From contig NZ_LIPD01000018.1 of the NCBI RefSeq assembly GCF_001905545.1, positions 62,001-126,000 of the forward strand: DNA of 64,000 nucleotides, written 5' to 3'. The DNA comes from Streptomyces sp. CB02056. Lineage in GTDB: Bacteria > Actinomycetota > Actinomycetes > Streptomycetales > Streptomycetaceae. The position numbers and the translations under genes are program-made. Below the pieces are notes generated by a model. That model saw only the letters and a list, made by a program, of their open reading frames with translations. It was not told where the DNA came from and ran no database searches. This document shows positions 34,738-43,577 of the stretch, piece after piece. Every line of letters begins with the position of its first letter. Positions within the stretch are counted from its first letter, which is position 1.

Positions 34738-36551
34738 CAGGCACCCGCCACCGGGTTGGGGATGTCCACGTACACGGACTGGCTGGCGACCGGGCCGACC
34801 AGTTCGTCCATGCCGTTGACCCGGGTGAGCAGGTTGGCCTTGCAGGGCAGCGCGGGCGCGTCCAGCAGCAGCGCGGGCAGCGCCGAGCCGGTGGCGGCGG
34901 CCCGCGGGCCGGCCAGGAACCGGCGCAGCGCGGCCAGCAGCACCGTCTCGTCGGCGAGCCGCTGGGAGCCGAGGGCGCCGATCAGGCCGAGCACGTGGTT
35001 GATGCCGAGGTAGTAGGCGAAGTGGTGGTCGATCACGTCGTCCGGCAGGAAGGTGTCGCTGTCCGCGCCGAGTCCGGGCAGCCGGGCGGCGAGCCGCGCG
35101 GCGGCGCTCTCCCGGTAGTAGTAGCCCTGGTTGTCGCGGTAGCGGCCGCCGCAGGGCCAGCCCTCGGCGTCCAGCAGGACGAGGCTGTTCTGCTGGTGCG
35201 CCTCCAGGGCGATGCCGCCCCGGCCGTCCAGCCAGAGGATCGGCAGCACGACCGCGTCCAGGTAGCGCAGGAACCATTCGGCGGCCACCGTCGGCAGCGG
35301 GCGGGCGCAGCGGACGGCCAGGGCCCGCAGGGTGTCGCCGAGCCGGGAGGGCACGGTGTCGCCGGTGCCGAGCGGCTGTTCGGCGACCAGGCCGGCGACG
35401 CACAGCGCCCGGTCGGTGGGCGCGAAGGGCTGGGCGCGCAGCACGGTGTCCAGGCCGCCCGGGTCGCCGAGGGCGGGGTGGTCGACGCCGATCCAGGCCG
35501 GGTCGCGGACGATGTCGAAGCCGGGGTGGGCGGCCCGCCACTCGGCGGCCAGCCCGCTCTCCAGCAGCCGGTGCATCTCCAGGCCGCGGTGCAGTTCCTT
35601 GCGCAGGTTCTCCCGGCGGGAGTTGGTGATCCGCAGGCCGAGCGAGAGCTTGAGCATCCACGGGGTGCCGGGCCGGTAGACGGTGCGCACCGAGGAGGTG
35701 GGGTACCAGGGGTCGCCGGCCGGGCCGAGGTCGTGCAGCAGCCCGTCGGCGAGCAGGGCGGCGACGGCCGGGCGGTGGGCGAGTTCGCGGGCCTGCCAGG
35801 GGTGCAGCGGGACGGCGGCGGTGCCGGGCGGCAGCGGCACGGCGCCGTCGAGCAGTCCGGCGGTGAGCCGTTCGGCGCTCTCGGCGACGGCGGAGCCGGC
35901 CGCGAGCAGTTCGCGGTCGACGGCGTACCAGTGCAGCTGGAAGGAGCCGTGCAGTTCGGGCGAGTAGGCGGCGCTCTGGGCCGGGCCGAGGCCGTCGCGG
36001 CTCTTCGGCGTGGGGTGCAGCGGGTGGCCGAGCAGCAGGGACTGCTCGGCGGCGAGGAAGTGCGAGCGCTCCGGCCCGCCGGGCACGGCGGCGGTGCGGC
36101 GGTGGGCGAGGATCTCGGCGGTGCGCACGACCGAGTCGCCGACCCTGGCGGCCAGGTCGGCGACCTGCCCGGGGTCGGGCCGTTCGGCGGCCGCGGCGGC
36201 GAGCAGCGCGGCGGCGGTGACGGCGTCGACGGGGGCCTCGCGGACGTCCCCGGCCGGGCCGGTCTCCCCGACCGCGAGGGTGGCGGGTCCGAAGCGGTGC
36301 CAGCCGCCGGGCGACCAGTAGCGGACCGGGGCGGTGAGCCGGGCGGCCCCGCCGAGGACGGCGATCCGCAGCCGGCCGTCCGGGCCGGGCCGGGCTCCGG
36401 TCTCCCGGGTCCAGCAGCGCAGCAGGGCCTCCAGTCCGGCCTGTTCGGCGGCGACGGCCGGGTCGGGGTGCAGCAGGAGGTCGTGCCCGTGGGCCCGCTC
36501 CACGGTGGGCGACGGTACGGGCGGGGCGACGGTGAGGGCGGCGGTGCTCAA
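34737..36551 (-). CDS. IucA/IucC-family NIS siderophore synthetase (first of two)
   Basis: A 604-residue synthetase heading the operon. Motifs are GHPLHPTPKSRDGL, VPLHPWQARELAH, the loop KLSLGLRITNSRREN, EAHQQNSLVLLD and the C-terminal KANLLTRVNGMDE, all typical of the family. The start is TTG 36551, supported by CAAGGAG six bases upstream. An IdeR/DmdR-type iron box lies 78-92 bases upstream, so the whole operon should be repressed by iron. The four genes together parallel iucA, iucB, iucC and iucD of aerobactin clusters. Confidence 0.93.
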   Translation of the reverse strand: MSTAALTVAPPVPSPTVERAHGHDLLLHPDPAVAAEQAGLEALLRCWTRETGARPGPDGRLRIAVLGGAARLTAPVRYWSPGGWHRFGPATLAVGETGPAGDVREAPVDAVTAAALLAAAAAERPDPGQVADLAARVGDSVVRTAEILAHRRTAAVPGGPERSHFLAAEQSLLLGHPLHPTPKSRDGLGPAQSAAYSPELHGSFQLHWYAVDRELLAAGSAVAESAERLTAGLLDGAVPLPPGTAAVPLHPWQARELAHRPAVAALLADGLLHDLGPAGDPWYPTSSVRTVYRPGTPWMLKLSLGLRITNSRRENLRKELHRGLEMHRLLESGLAAEWRAAHPGFDIVRDPAWIGVDHPALGDPGGLDTVLRAQPFAPTDRALCVAGLVAEQPLGTGDTVPSRLGDTLRALAVRCARPLPTVAAEWFLRYLDAVVLPILWLDGRGGIALEAHQQNSLVLLDAEGWPCGGRYRDNQGYYYRESAAARLAARLPGLGADSDTFLPDDVIDHHFAYYLGINHVLGLIGALGSQRLADETVLLAALRRFLAGPRAAATGSALPALLLDAPALPCKANLLTRVNGMDELVGPVASQSVYVDIPNPVAGA

Positions 36552-36963
36552 GGCTGCTCCTTGGGGCGCGTGGGGGTGCGGACGCGCACTGTGCTGGAGG
36601 GGTCGGCGGGCGCTCGCACCGTCGCGTCAGGTAAGGGTTACCTATCCCTGACGGGTGATCACAAGGACGGCTCACTCGTCAGGGTGAAGATCGGGGATTG
36701 TCCACCACCGGGGCCCGATGCCCTGCTGCGTCGGCAGACCGGGCGGGCCCGGATCACGGATCGGTGACCTCCGGCCCGCACCGCAACCCGGGGGGCGGGC
36801 AGCGCCGTCCTCGTCCGCGATGGAAGACTCCATGGCGGCGAACCGCCGCACCGCGAACCGGCCGGACACGCACCACCGCGGTGCGCAACCGCCGGCCGTG
36901 ACACCACCGGGCGGCCCGGCACCGACCGGCACCGACCGACCGAGCACAGGGGGAAGCGCACAG
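36552..36963. promoter_or_regulatory. Divergent control region siderophore operon / protease gene
   Basis: This 412-base stretch holds the iron box (36629-36643) and the promoter of the siderophore operon. The right half, up to the protease start, has open frames in both directions but lacks a ribosome site and consistent coding bias, so I call no gene there. An ATG at 36822 is not preferred over the protease start at 36964. Confidence 0.6.
36629..36643. promoter_or_regulatory. Iron box (DmdR1/IdeR operator)
   Basis: AGGTAAGGGTTACCT is a perfect 6-base inverted repeat with 3-base spacer that follows the iron-box pattern TTAGGTTAGGCTAACCTAA in its AGGTnA...TnACCT positions. It lies upstream of the NIS siderophore operon, where such a site is expected. 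Confidence 0.8.
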
Positions 36964-38157
36964 ATGCCCACGATCCACCGGTCAGCCCTGGCCGCCGCCC
37001 TGGCCGCGGGCACCCTGCTCGCCGTGACCGCCTGCGGGCCGGACGGCCCGGCGGGCGGCGGGACGAGCCCCGCACCGCCGCCCTCCACCGAGTCGACCCA
37101 GGCCGCGGGTTCGGGCGGCGTGATCGGCGGGATCCCGCTCCCGTCCGGGCTGCCGACCAGCCTGCTGGAGGGACTGCCCAGGAGCTGGGACGACCTGAAG
37201 AAGTGGAAGTACGAGGACTGGGACAAGTGGGCGTCCAAGCACGTCTTCAACAACCCGGTGGTGAAGGACTTCTGGGACCCGGACAAGATGGGTGACTCCA
37301 AGCCCGCCGACCCGGCCCCGCCCACCGCCAAGCCCGCCCCCGCCACGCCCAAGCCGGCCACCGACGACGGCGTGACCGACCCCGATCCCGCGGCGGTCAA
37401 GGCCGTGACGGTGCCCCGCCCGTACCTGAAGCAGCCCTCCGGCAAGGTGTTCTTCTCCGCCCAGGGCGGCCGCGGCAACTGCTCGGCGACGGTGATCGCC
37501 GACCCCCAGCACCCGGGCAAGAGCAACCTGGTCTGGACGGCCGGGCACTGCGTGCACGAGGGCAAGGGCGGGAACTTCTACAAGGACCTGGTCTTCGTGC
37601 CCGCCTACAACAACTCCGGCGCCTCCAGCGGCGGCAAGCGGGCCCCGCTGTCCGAGCTGGCCCCGCTCGGCACCTGGTGGGCCGACCAGGTCACCACCTC
37701 GCCGCAGTGGATGGTCGAGGGCGGCGGCACCGGCGACGCCGCCAACCAGTACGACTTCGCGGTGATGCGCGTGCACAACCAGAACGACACCGGCAAGTCC
37801 CTGGAGGAGACGGTCGGTTCGGCCGTCCCGGTCTGGTTCGACGCGCCGCGCGACCAGCTCAAGGTCTCGGCCGTCGGCTACCCCCTCGCCAAGCCGTTCG
37901 ACGGCCAGGAGCTGTACAAGTGCGACGGCGGCAAGCCCACCCGGCTCTCCTTCGACGCCAAGCGCCCGACCATGCTGACCATCGGCTGCACCATGACCCA
38001 GGGCGCCAGCGGCGGCGGCTGGTTCGCCACCATGCCGGACGGCCGGACCGCGCTGGTCAGCAACACCTCGATCGGCACCCAGGAGCACACCTCGCTGAGC
38101 GGCCCGTACCTGGAGGCGGTCGCCCGGCAGGCGCTGGACTGGATCTCCAAGAAGTAG
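36964..38157 (+). CDS. Secreted trypsin-like serine protease lipoprotein
   Basis: A 397-residue exported lipoprotein. The signal peptide ends in a lipobox with Cys24 (LAVTAC). A Pro/Ala linker (about residues 100-140) leads to a chymotrypsin-fold domain with the full triad: TAGHC (His195), QYDFAV (Asp264) and GASGGGW (Ser349). The prodomain-like part has a Trp/Lys/Asp-rich helix (WDDLKKWKYEDWDKWASKH). ATG 36964 follows GGGGGAAG. It is followed after 58 bases by a paralogue whose catalytic serine is missing, so the two are likely co-expressed. The physiological substrate is unknown. Confidence 0.92.
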   Translation: MPTIHRSALAAALAAGTLLAVTACGPDGPAGGGTSPAPPPSTESTQAAGSGGVIGGIPLPSGLPTSLLEGLPRSWDDLKKWKYEDWDKWASKHVFNNPVVKDFWDPDKMGDSKPADPAPPTAKPAPATPKPATDDGVTDPDPAAVKAVTVPRPYLKQPSGKVFFSAQGGRGNCSATVIADPQHPGKSNLVWTAGHCVHEGKGGNFYKDLVFVPAYNNSGASSGGKRAPLSELAPLGTWWADQVTTSPQWMVEGGGTGDAANQYDFAVMRVHNQNDTGKSLEETVGSAVPVWFDAPRDQLKVSAVGYPLAKPFDGQELYKCDGGKPTRLSFDAKRPTMLTIGCTMTQGASGGGWFATMPDGRTALVSNTSIGTQEHTSLSGPYLEAVARQALDWISKK

Positions 38158-38215
38158 CCGCCGCCGACGGGGGGCGGTAGGGAACCACCAGCACAGCACG
38201 GGGGGACGAGCCAGC

Positions 38216-39334
38216 ATGCCGAGAACCACCAGCCGGCGGCGCCGGGCCGCGACGGGCGGCGCCGCGCTGCTCGCCGCGCTCGCGCTGGGCGCGGCCGGGT
38301 GCGGCCCGGACGGCCCCGCCCGGCCCGCCACCGCGCCCCTCGCCCTGCCCAGGTCGTCGCCCACCAGCCCGGGCGACCTGAGCGGCTGGAAGGTGGACGA
38401 CTGGGCCCGCTACGTCGCCGAGAGCGCCTTCGCCAACGACGCGGCGCCCGGCGCCTGGACGGCGGCCCGGATGGACGCCGCCAGGCCCCGGCCCACCCCG
38501 GAGTACTCGCTGACCGCCCCCGCGGCGGCCGGCGTCGAGCGGGACGCCCCGCCCGCCGCCGTGCCGGCCAAGCCGCAGCCGCACCCGTACGGACCGGTGG
38601 GCTCGGTGGTCGGCCGGCTCTTCGCGACCACGTCGCAGGGCGACGTGTCCTGCTCCGCCACCGTGGTCTCCGACCCGGTCAACCCGGGCCGCAGCAACCT
38701 CGTCTACACCGCCGCGCACTGCCTGCACGACGGCAAGGGCGGCGGCTGGCTGAAGAACCCGGTCTTCGTGCCCGGCTTCAACCGGGACGGCCAGGCGGTC
38801 CACGGCAAGGCGAACGCCGACCGGCTGGTCGCCCCGTACGGCCGGTGGACGGCGGTGCGCGCGCTGGTCTCGCCGACCTGGCTCCAGGAGAGCGGCGTCG
38901 GGGCCCACCACCAGTACGACTACGGCGTCCTGCGGGTGCGCGGCGAGGACGGCTCCGGGAGGTCCCTGGAGGAGACGGTCGGCGGCTCGGTGCCGATCTG
39001 GTTCAACGCCCCGCGCGACCAGATCACCGGGACCGCCGCCTACGGCTACCCGGCCGAGCGGCCGTTCGACGGCCTGGAGCTCGAGCACTGCGACTCCCCG
39101 CTGGCCCCCGGGCTGCTCTCCTTCGACCGGGACCGCCCGCCGATGTACGTGATCGGCTGCACCATGACGGCGGGCGCCGCCGGCGGCGGCTGGTTCGTCA
39201 TCCGGGACGGCAAGCCCAACCTGGTCAGCGTCGGCGCGGTCGGCAACCGCAACCCGGCCGGCTACCAGGCCGGCCCCTCCCTCCAGGACCAGGCGAAGCA
39301 GGCCTTCGACTACTTTGCCAAGAACGTCCGGTAG
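38216..39334 (+). CDS. Predicted inactive trypsin-like paralogue (pseudoprotease) lipoprotein
   Basis: A 372-residue exported lipoprotein (basic RRRR start, lipobox ending GAAGC with Cys29) of the same family as the preceding protease, including the LEETVG and YP-x-PFDG segments. His168 (TAAHC) and Asp235 (QYDYGV) of the triad are kept, but the nucleophile position reads GAAGGGW: residue 322 is Ala, codon GCC at 39179-39181, in place of Ser. The surrounding oxyanion glycine motif is intact. The fold is probably retained while peptidase activity is lost, suggesting a regulatory, inhibitory or binding role. The linker is shorter than in the paralogue. A strong terminator follows. Confidence 0.9.
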   Translation: MPRTTSRRRRAATGGAALLAALALGAAGCGPDGPARPATAPLALPRSSPTSPGDLSGWKVDDWARYVAESAFANDAAPGAWTAARMDAARPRPTPEYSLTAPAAAGVERDAPPAAVPAKPQPHPYGPVGSVVGRLFATTSQGDVSCSATVVSDPVNPGRSNLVYTAAHCLHDGKGGGWLKNPVFVPGFNRDGQAVHGKANADRLVAPYGRWTAVRALVSPTWLQESGVGAHHQYDYGVLRVRGEDGSGRSLEETVGGSVPIWFNAPRDQITGTAAYGYPAERPFDGLELEHCDSPLAPGLLSFDRDRPPMYVIGCTMTAGAAGGGWFVIRDGKPNLVSVGAVGNRNPAGYQAGPSLQDQAKQAFDYFAKNVR

Positions 39335-39350
39335 CACCGCCGGAAACAGC

Positions 39351-39384
39351 GGGGCCCCGGGACGACGATCCGTCCCGGGGCCCC
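39351..39384. terminator. Bidirectional terminator between pseudoprotease gene and hflX
   Basis: GGGGCCCCGGGACG (39351-39364) pairs perfectly over 14 bases with CGTCCCGGGGCCCC (39371-39384) around ACGATC. It lies between convergent genes ending at 39334 and 39401. Confidence 0.9.
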
Positions 39385-39400
39385 TGCGTGCGCTTCGGGC

Positions 39401-40903
39401 TCAGCCCTGCAGGGCCACCGCGAAGTACTCCAGCTCGGCGGCCAGCTCGGCCGGCACCTTGGCGTGCAGCAGGGTGCCCTCGCCGGTGTGCTCGGTGGAG
39501 AGCAGCTCGCCCTCGGCGTGCACCCGGGAGACCAGCGCGCCCTGGGTGTAGGGCACCAGGGCCCGCACCTCGACCGCCGGACGCGGCAGCTCGTCGTCGA
39601 TCAGCCGCAGCAGCTCCTCGATGCCGGCGCCGCTGCGGGCCGACACCACGATGGCGTGCGGCTCGCGGCGCAGCAGGCGCTGGAGCACGTGCGGATCGGC
39701 GGCGTCCGCCTTGTTGATCACCACGACCTCCGGCACGTTCTGCGCGTCGACCGAGACGATGACCTCGCGGACGGCGGCCAGCTGCGTCTCCGGCTCGGGA
39801 TGCGAGCCGTCCACCACGTGCAGGATGAGGTCCGCGTCGGCGACCTCCTCCATGGTCGAGCGGAAGGCCTCGACCAGGTGGTGCGGCAGGTGCCGGACGA
39901 AGCCGACGGTGTCGGCCAGGGTGTAGAGCCGCCCGGTCGGGGTCTCGGCCCGGCGCACCGTCGGGTCCAGGGTGGCGAACAGCGAGTTCTCCACCAGGAC
40001 GCCGGCGCCGGTGAGCCGGTTGAGCAGGGAGGACTTGCCGGCGTTGGTGTACCCGGCGATGGCCACGGACGGCACCTGGTGGCGCCTGCGCTCCTGGCGC
40101 TTGGTGTCGCGGCCCTTCTTCATGTCGGCGATCTCCTTGCGGAGCTTCGCCATCTTCTCGCGGATCCGGCGCCGGTCGGTCTCGATCTTGGTCTCACCGG
40201 GACCGCGGGTGGCCATGCCGCCGCCCGAGGAGCCGGAGCCACCGCCACCCATCTGCCGGGACAGCGACTGACCCCAGCCGCGCAGCCGCGGCAGCATGTA
40301 CTGCATCTGCGCGAGCGAGACCTGCGCCTTGCCCTCCCGGGACTTGGCGTGCTGGGCGAAGATGTCCAGGATCAGGGCCGTCCGGTCGACGACCTTGACC
40401 TTGACCACGTCCTCCAGGTGGATCAGCTGGCCCGGGGTGAGCTCACCGTCGCAGACCACGGTGTCGGCGCCGGTGGCGGCGACGATGTCGCGCAGCTCCT
40501 TCGCCTTGCCGGAGCCGATGTAGGTGGCCGCGTCGGGCTTGTCACGGCGCTGGATGACGCCGTCCAGCACCTGGGAGCCGGCCGTCTCGGCGAGCGCGGC
40601 GAGCTCGGCCATCGAGTTCTCCGCCTCCTCCAGCGTGCCGTCCGTCCAGACGCCGACGAGCACCACGCGCTCCAGGCGGAGCTGGCGGTACTCGACCTCG
40701 GTGACGTCCTCGAGTTCGGTGGAGAGGCCGGCGACACGGCGCAGGGCGGCTCGCTCGCTGCGGTCGTACTGGTCGCCGTCGTAGTGGTGGCCGCGGTCCT
40801 CGTCGATGGCCGCGAGGTCCTCGTCCATGAGGGCTTCCGCCCGCAGACCGTCGAGGCGGCGCGGAGCGTCGGCGTGGTCGCGGGTGTCGAACGTGGAGGT
40901 CAT
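39401..40903 (-). CDS. hflX: GTPase HflX, ribosome-splitting stress factor
   Basis: A 500-residue GTPase that binds and splits or rescues stalled ribosomes. The N-terminal HflX domain has ATYIGSGKAKEL and DGELTPGQLIHLED, followed by MQYMLPRLRGWG and the GTPase P-loop AGYTNAGKSSLLNRL, DTVGFVRHLPHHLVEAF (G3) and VINKAD (G4). A Gly/Ser-rich segment (GGGGSGSSGGG) marks the usual linker. The N-terminus is about 70 residues longer than in E. coli, with an acidic Asp/His-rich stretch (EDRGHHYDGDQYD), common in actinobacteria. ATG 40903 is preceded by AAAGGACAG. A hairpin at 40939-40958 lies in its leader. Confidence 0.96.
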   Translation of the reverse strand: MTSTFDTRDHADAPRRLDGLRAEALMDEDLAAIDEDRGHHYDGDQYDRSERAALRRVAGLSTELEDVTEVEYRQLRLERVVLVGVWTDGTLEEAENSMAELAALAETAGSQVLDGVIQRRDKPDAATYIGSGKAKELRDIVAATGADTVVCDGELTPGQLIHLEDVVKVKVVDRTALILDIFAQHAKSREGKAQVSLAQMQYMLPRLRGWGQSLSRQMGGGGSGSSGGGMATRGPGETKIETDRRRIREKMAKLRKEIADMKKGRDTKRQERRRHQVPSVAIAGYTNAGKSSLLNRLTGAGVLVENSLFATLDPTVRRAETPTGRLYTLADTVGFVRHLPHHLVEAFRSTMEEVADADLILHVVDGSHPEPETQLAAVREVIVSVDAQNVPEVVVINKADAADPHVLQRLLRREPHAIVVSARSGAGIEELLRLIDDELPRPAVEVRALVPYTQGALVSRVHAEGELLSTEHTGEGTLLHAKVPAELAAELEYFAVALQG

Positions 40904-40938
40904 TCTGTCCTTTGGCTGGCTGGTACGGGTGGCCTTCG

Positions 40939-40958
40939 GGGACCGCGGTGGCGGTCCC
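40939..40958. other. Hairpin in the rshA-hflX spacer
   Basis: GGGACCGC and GCGGTCCC form a perfect 8-base stem with a GGTG loop; outer GTAC segments add pairing. It could end rshA transcription or sit in the hflX leader. No T-tract follows. Confidence 0.45.
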
Positions 40959-41140
40959 GTACGGAGTCTGCCCAGCTGCCGCCCCGGCTACCGTCCGGGC
41001 GGGGTGAGCTACCCCTCAGGTCCCCGGGTGCCCCCGGGCTCCTGTGCCCGGAGAACGCCGTGGACCGGCCGTGAATTCCCCATGATGGTCGCACGCCCGG
41101 CGCGGGCCGGTCATCCCCATTTTCCCCGGGACGGCGGCCC

Positions 41141-43318
41141 CTACGAACCCTCCGGGGCCTGCGGCCGGCTCACGTCGTACACCCCGGAGACCTTGAGCAT
41201 CGCCCGCATCAGCCCGGGCAGCGCGGCCGGCTCGGGCAGTTCGACGGTGTAGGTGTGCCGGACCCGGGACTCCTGCGGCGGCTCGACCTCGGCCGAGACG
41301 ATGCCGACGCCCGCGCCGGAGATCGCCGCGGTGAGGTCGGCGAGCAGCCGGGGCCGGTTCAGCGCCTCGGCCCGCAGGGTGGCCCGGTGCCCGGCGGCGG
41401 GCGCGCCCTCCGACTGCCAGCGGACCTCCAGCTCGGCCCGCCCGTCCGCGCGCATCCGCTCCCCCGCCGGGCAGCCGGTGCGGTGCACCGCGACCGCGCC
41501 GCCGCGGATCGGGTAGCCGGCCACCTCGTCCGGCGGCACCGGGGTGCAGCAGCGGGCCAGCCGGACCGACGCCCCGGGCCGGCCGGCCACCGCGACCGGG
41601 GCCGCCCGCCGCTCGGCGGCCGGGCGCCCGGGCGGGGCGGGCTGGCCGCCGGCCGGGCCGGTGCGGACCACCGGCTGCCGGGCCGGGGGATCGGCCAGCC
41701 AGCGCTCGATGGCCAGCCGGGCGGCGGGGGTGCGGGCGTGCGCCAGCCACTCGGGGGCGGGGCCGGAGGGCGGTCCGCCGCCGGCCGGGAGGGTCTCGGT
41801 GAGCACCGCGATCTGGTCGCCGTCCTCCAGCACGGTGGACAGCGCGGTGAGCCGCCCGTTGACCCGTGCGCCGATACATCGGTGGCCGGTCTCCTCGCCG
41901 AGCAGGTAGGCCGCGTCCACGCAGGTGGCGCCGGCCCGCAGCTGAAGCGTTTCGCCGCTCTCCGTCACCACGGTGATCTCGCGGTCGCCGGCCAGGTCGG
42001 CGGTGAGCGCGGACCAGAAGGCGTCCGGGTCGGGCGTCTCCTGCTGCCACTCCAGCAGCCGGCTGAGCCAGCCCGGGCGGGCCGGGTCGGTGCGGTCCAG
42101 CTCGTCGGCGTCCTGGACGGCGCCGGCCGGGGACGGGTCTCCGAGCGCGACCACCCCGGTCTCGGCCACCTCGTGCATCCGCCGGGTGCGGACCAGCACC
42201 TCGACCACCGCGCCGCCGCTGAGCGCCACGGCGGTGTGCAGGGACTGGTAGAGGTTGAACTTGGGCGCGGCCACGAAGTCCTTGAACTCCCCGGGCAGCG
42301 GCGTCCAGCAGGTGTGCAGCTCGCCGAGCACGGCGTAGCAGTCGGCGTTCTCCTCGACCACCACCAGCAGCCGCCCGAAGTCGGCCGGCCGCGGCCCCTG
42401 CGGCCGGCCGTCCGGCCCGGGCACGGCGGCCCGCCGGAGCAGCACCCGGTGCAGCGAGACGCAGTGCCGGGGCCGGACGGTCACCTCGGCGGCCACCCCG
42501 CCCTCGGCCAGCTGGCGGGCCAGCTGCCGGGCGAAGGGCTCCAGCAGGGTGTCCGGCTCGGCCTCGTGACCGGTCATCAGGGCGCGGGTGCGGGCGTGCT
42601 CCTCGGGGTGCAGGGTGGCGAAGACGATGTCCTCCAGCTCCGCCTTGAGCACCTGGATGCCGAGCCGCTCGGCCAGCGGGATCAGCACGTCCCGGGTGAC
42701 CTTGGCGATCCGCACCTGGCTGGCCGGCTTCATGTGCCGGATGGTGCGCATGTTGTGCAGCCGGTCGGCGAGCTTGATCACCATCACCCGGACGTCGTCC
42801 CCGGTGGCGACCAGCATCTTGCGGAAGGTCTCGGCCTCGGCGGCGGCCCCGAAGTCGACCTTCTCCAGCTTCGTCACCCCGTCGACCAGGTAGGCGACTT
42901 CGGGCCCGAACCCGGCGCCCACCTGGTCCAGCGTCAACTCGGTGTCCTCGACGGTGTCGTGGAGCAGCGAGGCGACCAGGGTGGTCGTCCCGGCGCCGAG
43001 TTGGGCCAGGATCATGGTGACGGCCAGCGGGTGGGTGATGTACGGCTCGCCGCTCTTGCGCTTCTGGCCGCGGTGGCTGGCCTCGGCGAGCCGGTAGGCC
43101 CGGGCGAGCAGGCCGAGGTCGGCCTGCGGATGGTGCCGGCGGTGGACCCGGACGAGCGGTTCCAGGGCGTCCGGCACGGGCGGCCGGCCGGTGGCGAGCA
43201 GGGCGGCCCGCCCGGCCCGGCCGAGGGCGGCCAGGCCGAGCTCCCCGAGGGGCCGCCTGGCCCCTCCCTGCCGTACGGTCGTCGGCTGCCCCAGGGGCTG
43301 CCCGGCTTCGATGGTCAT
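41141..43318 (-). CDS. rshA: RelA/SpoT-homologue RshA, (p)ppGpp hydrolase with possibly reduced synthetase
   Basis: A 725-residue RSH protein controlling the alarmone (p)ppGpp. The HD hydrolase site is complete: YITHPLAV (His96), LLHDTVEDT (His120, Asp121, Glu124, Asp125) and IKLADRLHNMRT. The synthetase region keeps FKDFVAAPKFNLYQSLHTA and the EVLVRT-RRMHEVAETG segment, but the usual RxKHxYSIxxK loop reads RPRHCVSLHRVLL and the DLxxxR segment reads DFGRLLVVV, losing an arginine. TGS-like and C-terminal ACT regions follow, with CCTPVPPDEVAGYPIRGG in the zinc-finger part. ATG 43318 has GGAGG six bases upstream. A second RSH (main RelA) is expected elsewhere in the genome. Confidence 0.92.
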   Translation of the reverse strand: MTIEAGQPLGQPTTVRQGGARRPLGELGLAALGRAGRAALLATGRPPVPDALEPLVRVHRRHHPQADLGLLARAYRLAEASHRGQKRKSGEPYITHPLAVTMILAQLGAGTTTLVASLLHDTVEDTELTLDQVGAGFGPEVAYLVDGVTKLEKVDFGAAAEAETFRKMLVATGDDVRVMVIKLADRLHNMRTIRHMKPASQVRIAKVTRDVLIPLAERLGIQVLKAELEDIVFATLHPEEHARTRALMTGHEAEPDTLLEPFARQLARQLAEGGVAAEVTVRPRHCVSLHRVLLRRAAVPGPDGRPQGPRPADFGRLLVVVEENADCYAVLGELHTCWTPLPGEFKDFVAAPKFNLYQSLHTAVALSGGAVVEVLVRTRRMHEVAETGVVALGDPSPAGAVQDADELDRTDPARPGWLSRLLEWQQETPDPDAFWSALTADLAGDREITVVTESGETLQLRAGATCVDAAYLLGEETGHRCIGARVNGRLTALSTVLEDGDQIAVLTETLPAGGGPPSGPAPEWLAHARTPAARLAIERWLADPPARQPVVRTGPAGGQPAPPGRPAAERRAAPVAVAGRPGASVRLARCCTPVPPDEVAGYPIRGGAVAVHRTGCPAGERMRADGRAELEVRWQSEGAPAAGHRATLRAEALNRPRLLADLTAAISGAGVGIVSAEVEPPQESRVRHTYTVELPEPAALPGLMRAMLKVSGVYDVSRPQAPEGS

Positions 43319-43577
43319 CGGCACCTCCGGCAACGGTCGCCGGGCGCCGCCCCGTCCGAGGGGGTGATCTCGACACCCCTCCCCATGGGGTGATCGACCC
43401 GGTGGTCCATGCTACCGAGCAGAGCACGTTCCGCGACGCCCTGATTCCCGTCCGCGACCGGTATCACCCGATCGGGGGGATTCATCACCGAACGAATTGG
43501 GCAAACCGGGCTGCCGGCCCCCGGGCCTGTCGCCCCGCGGACGCGGGTTCGAGGACGAGCCCCACCGGAGACGGGCC

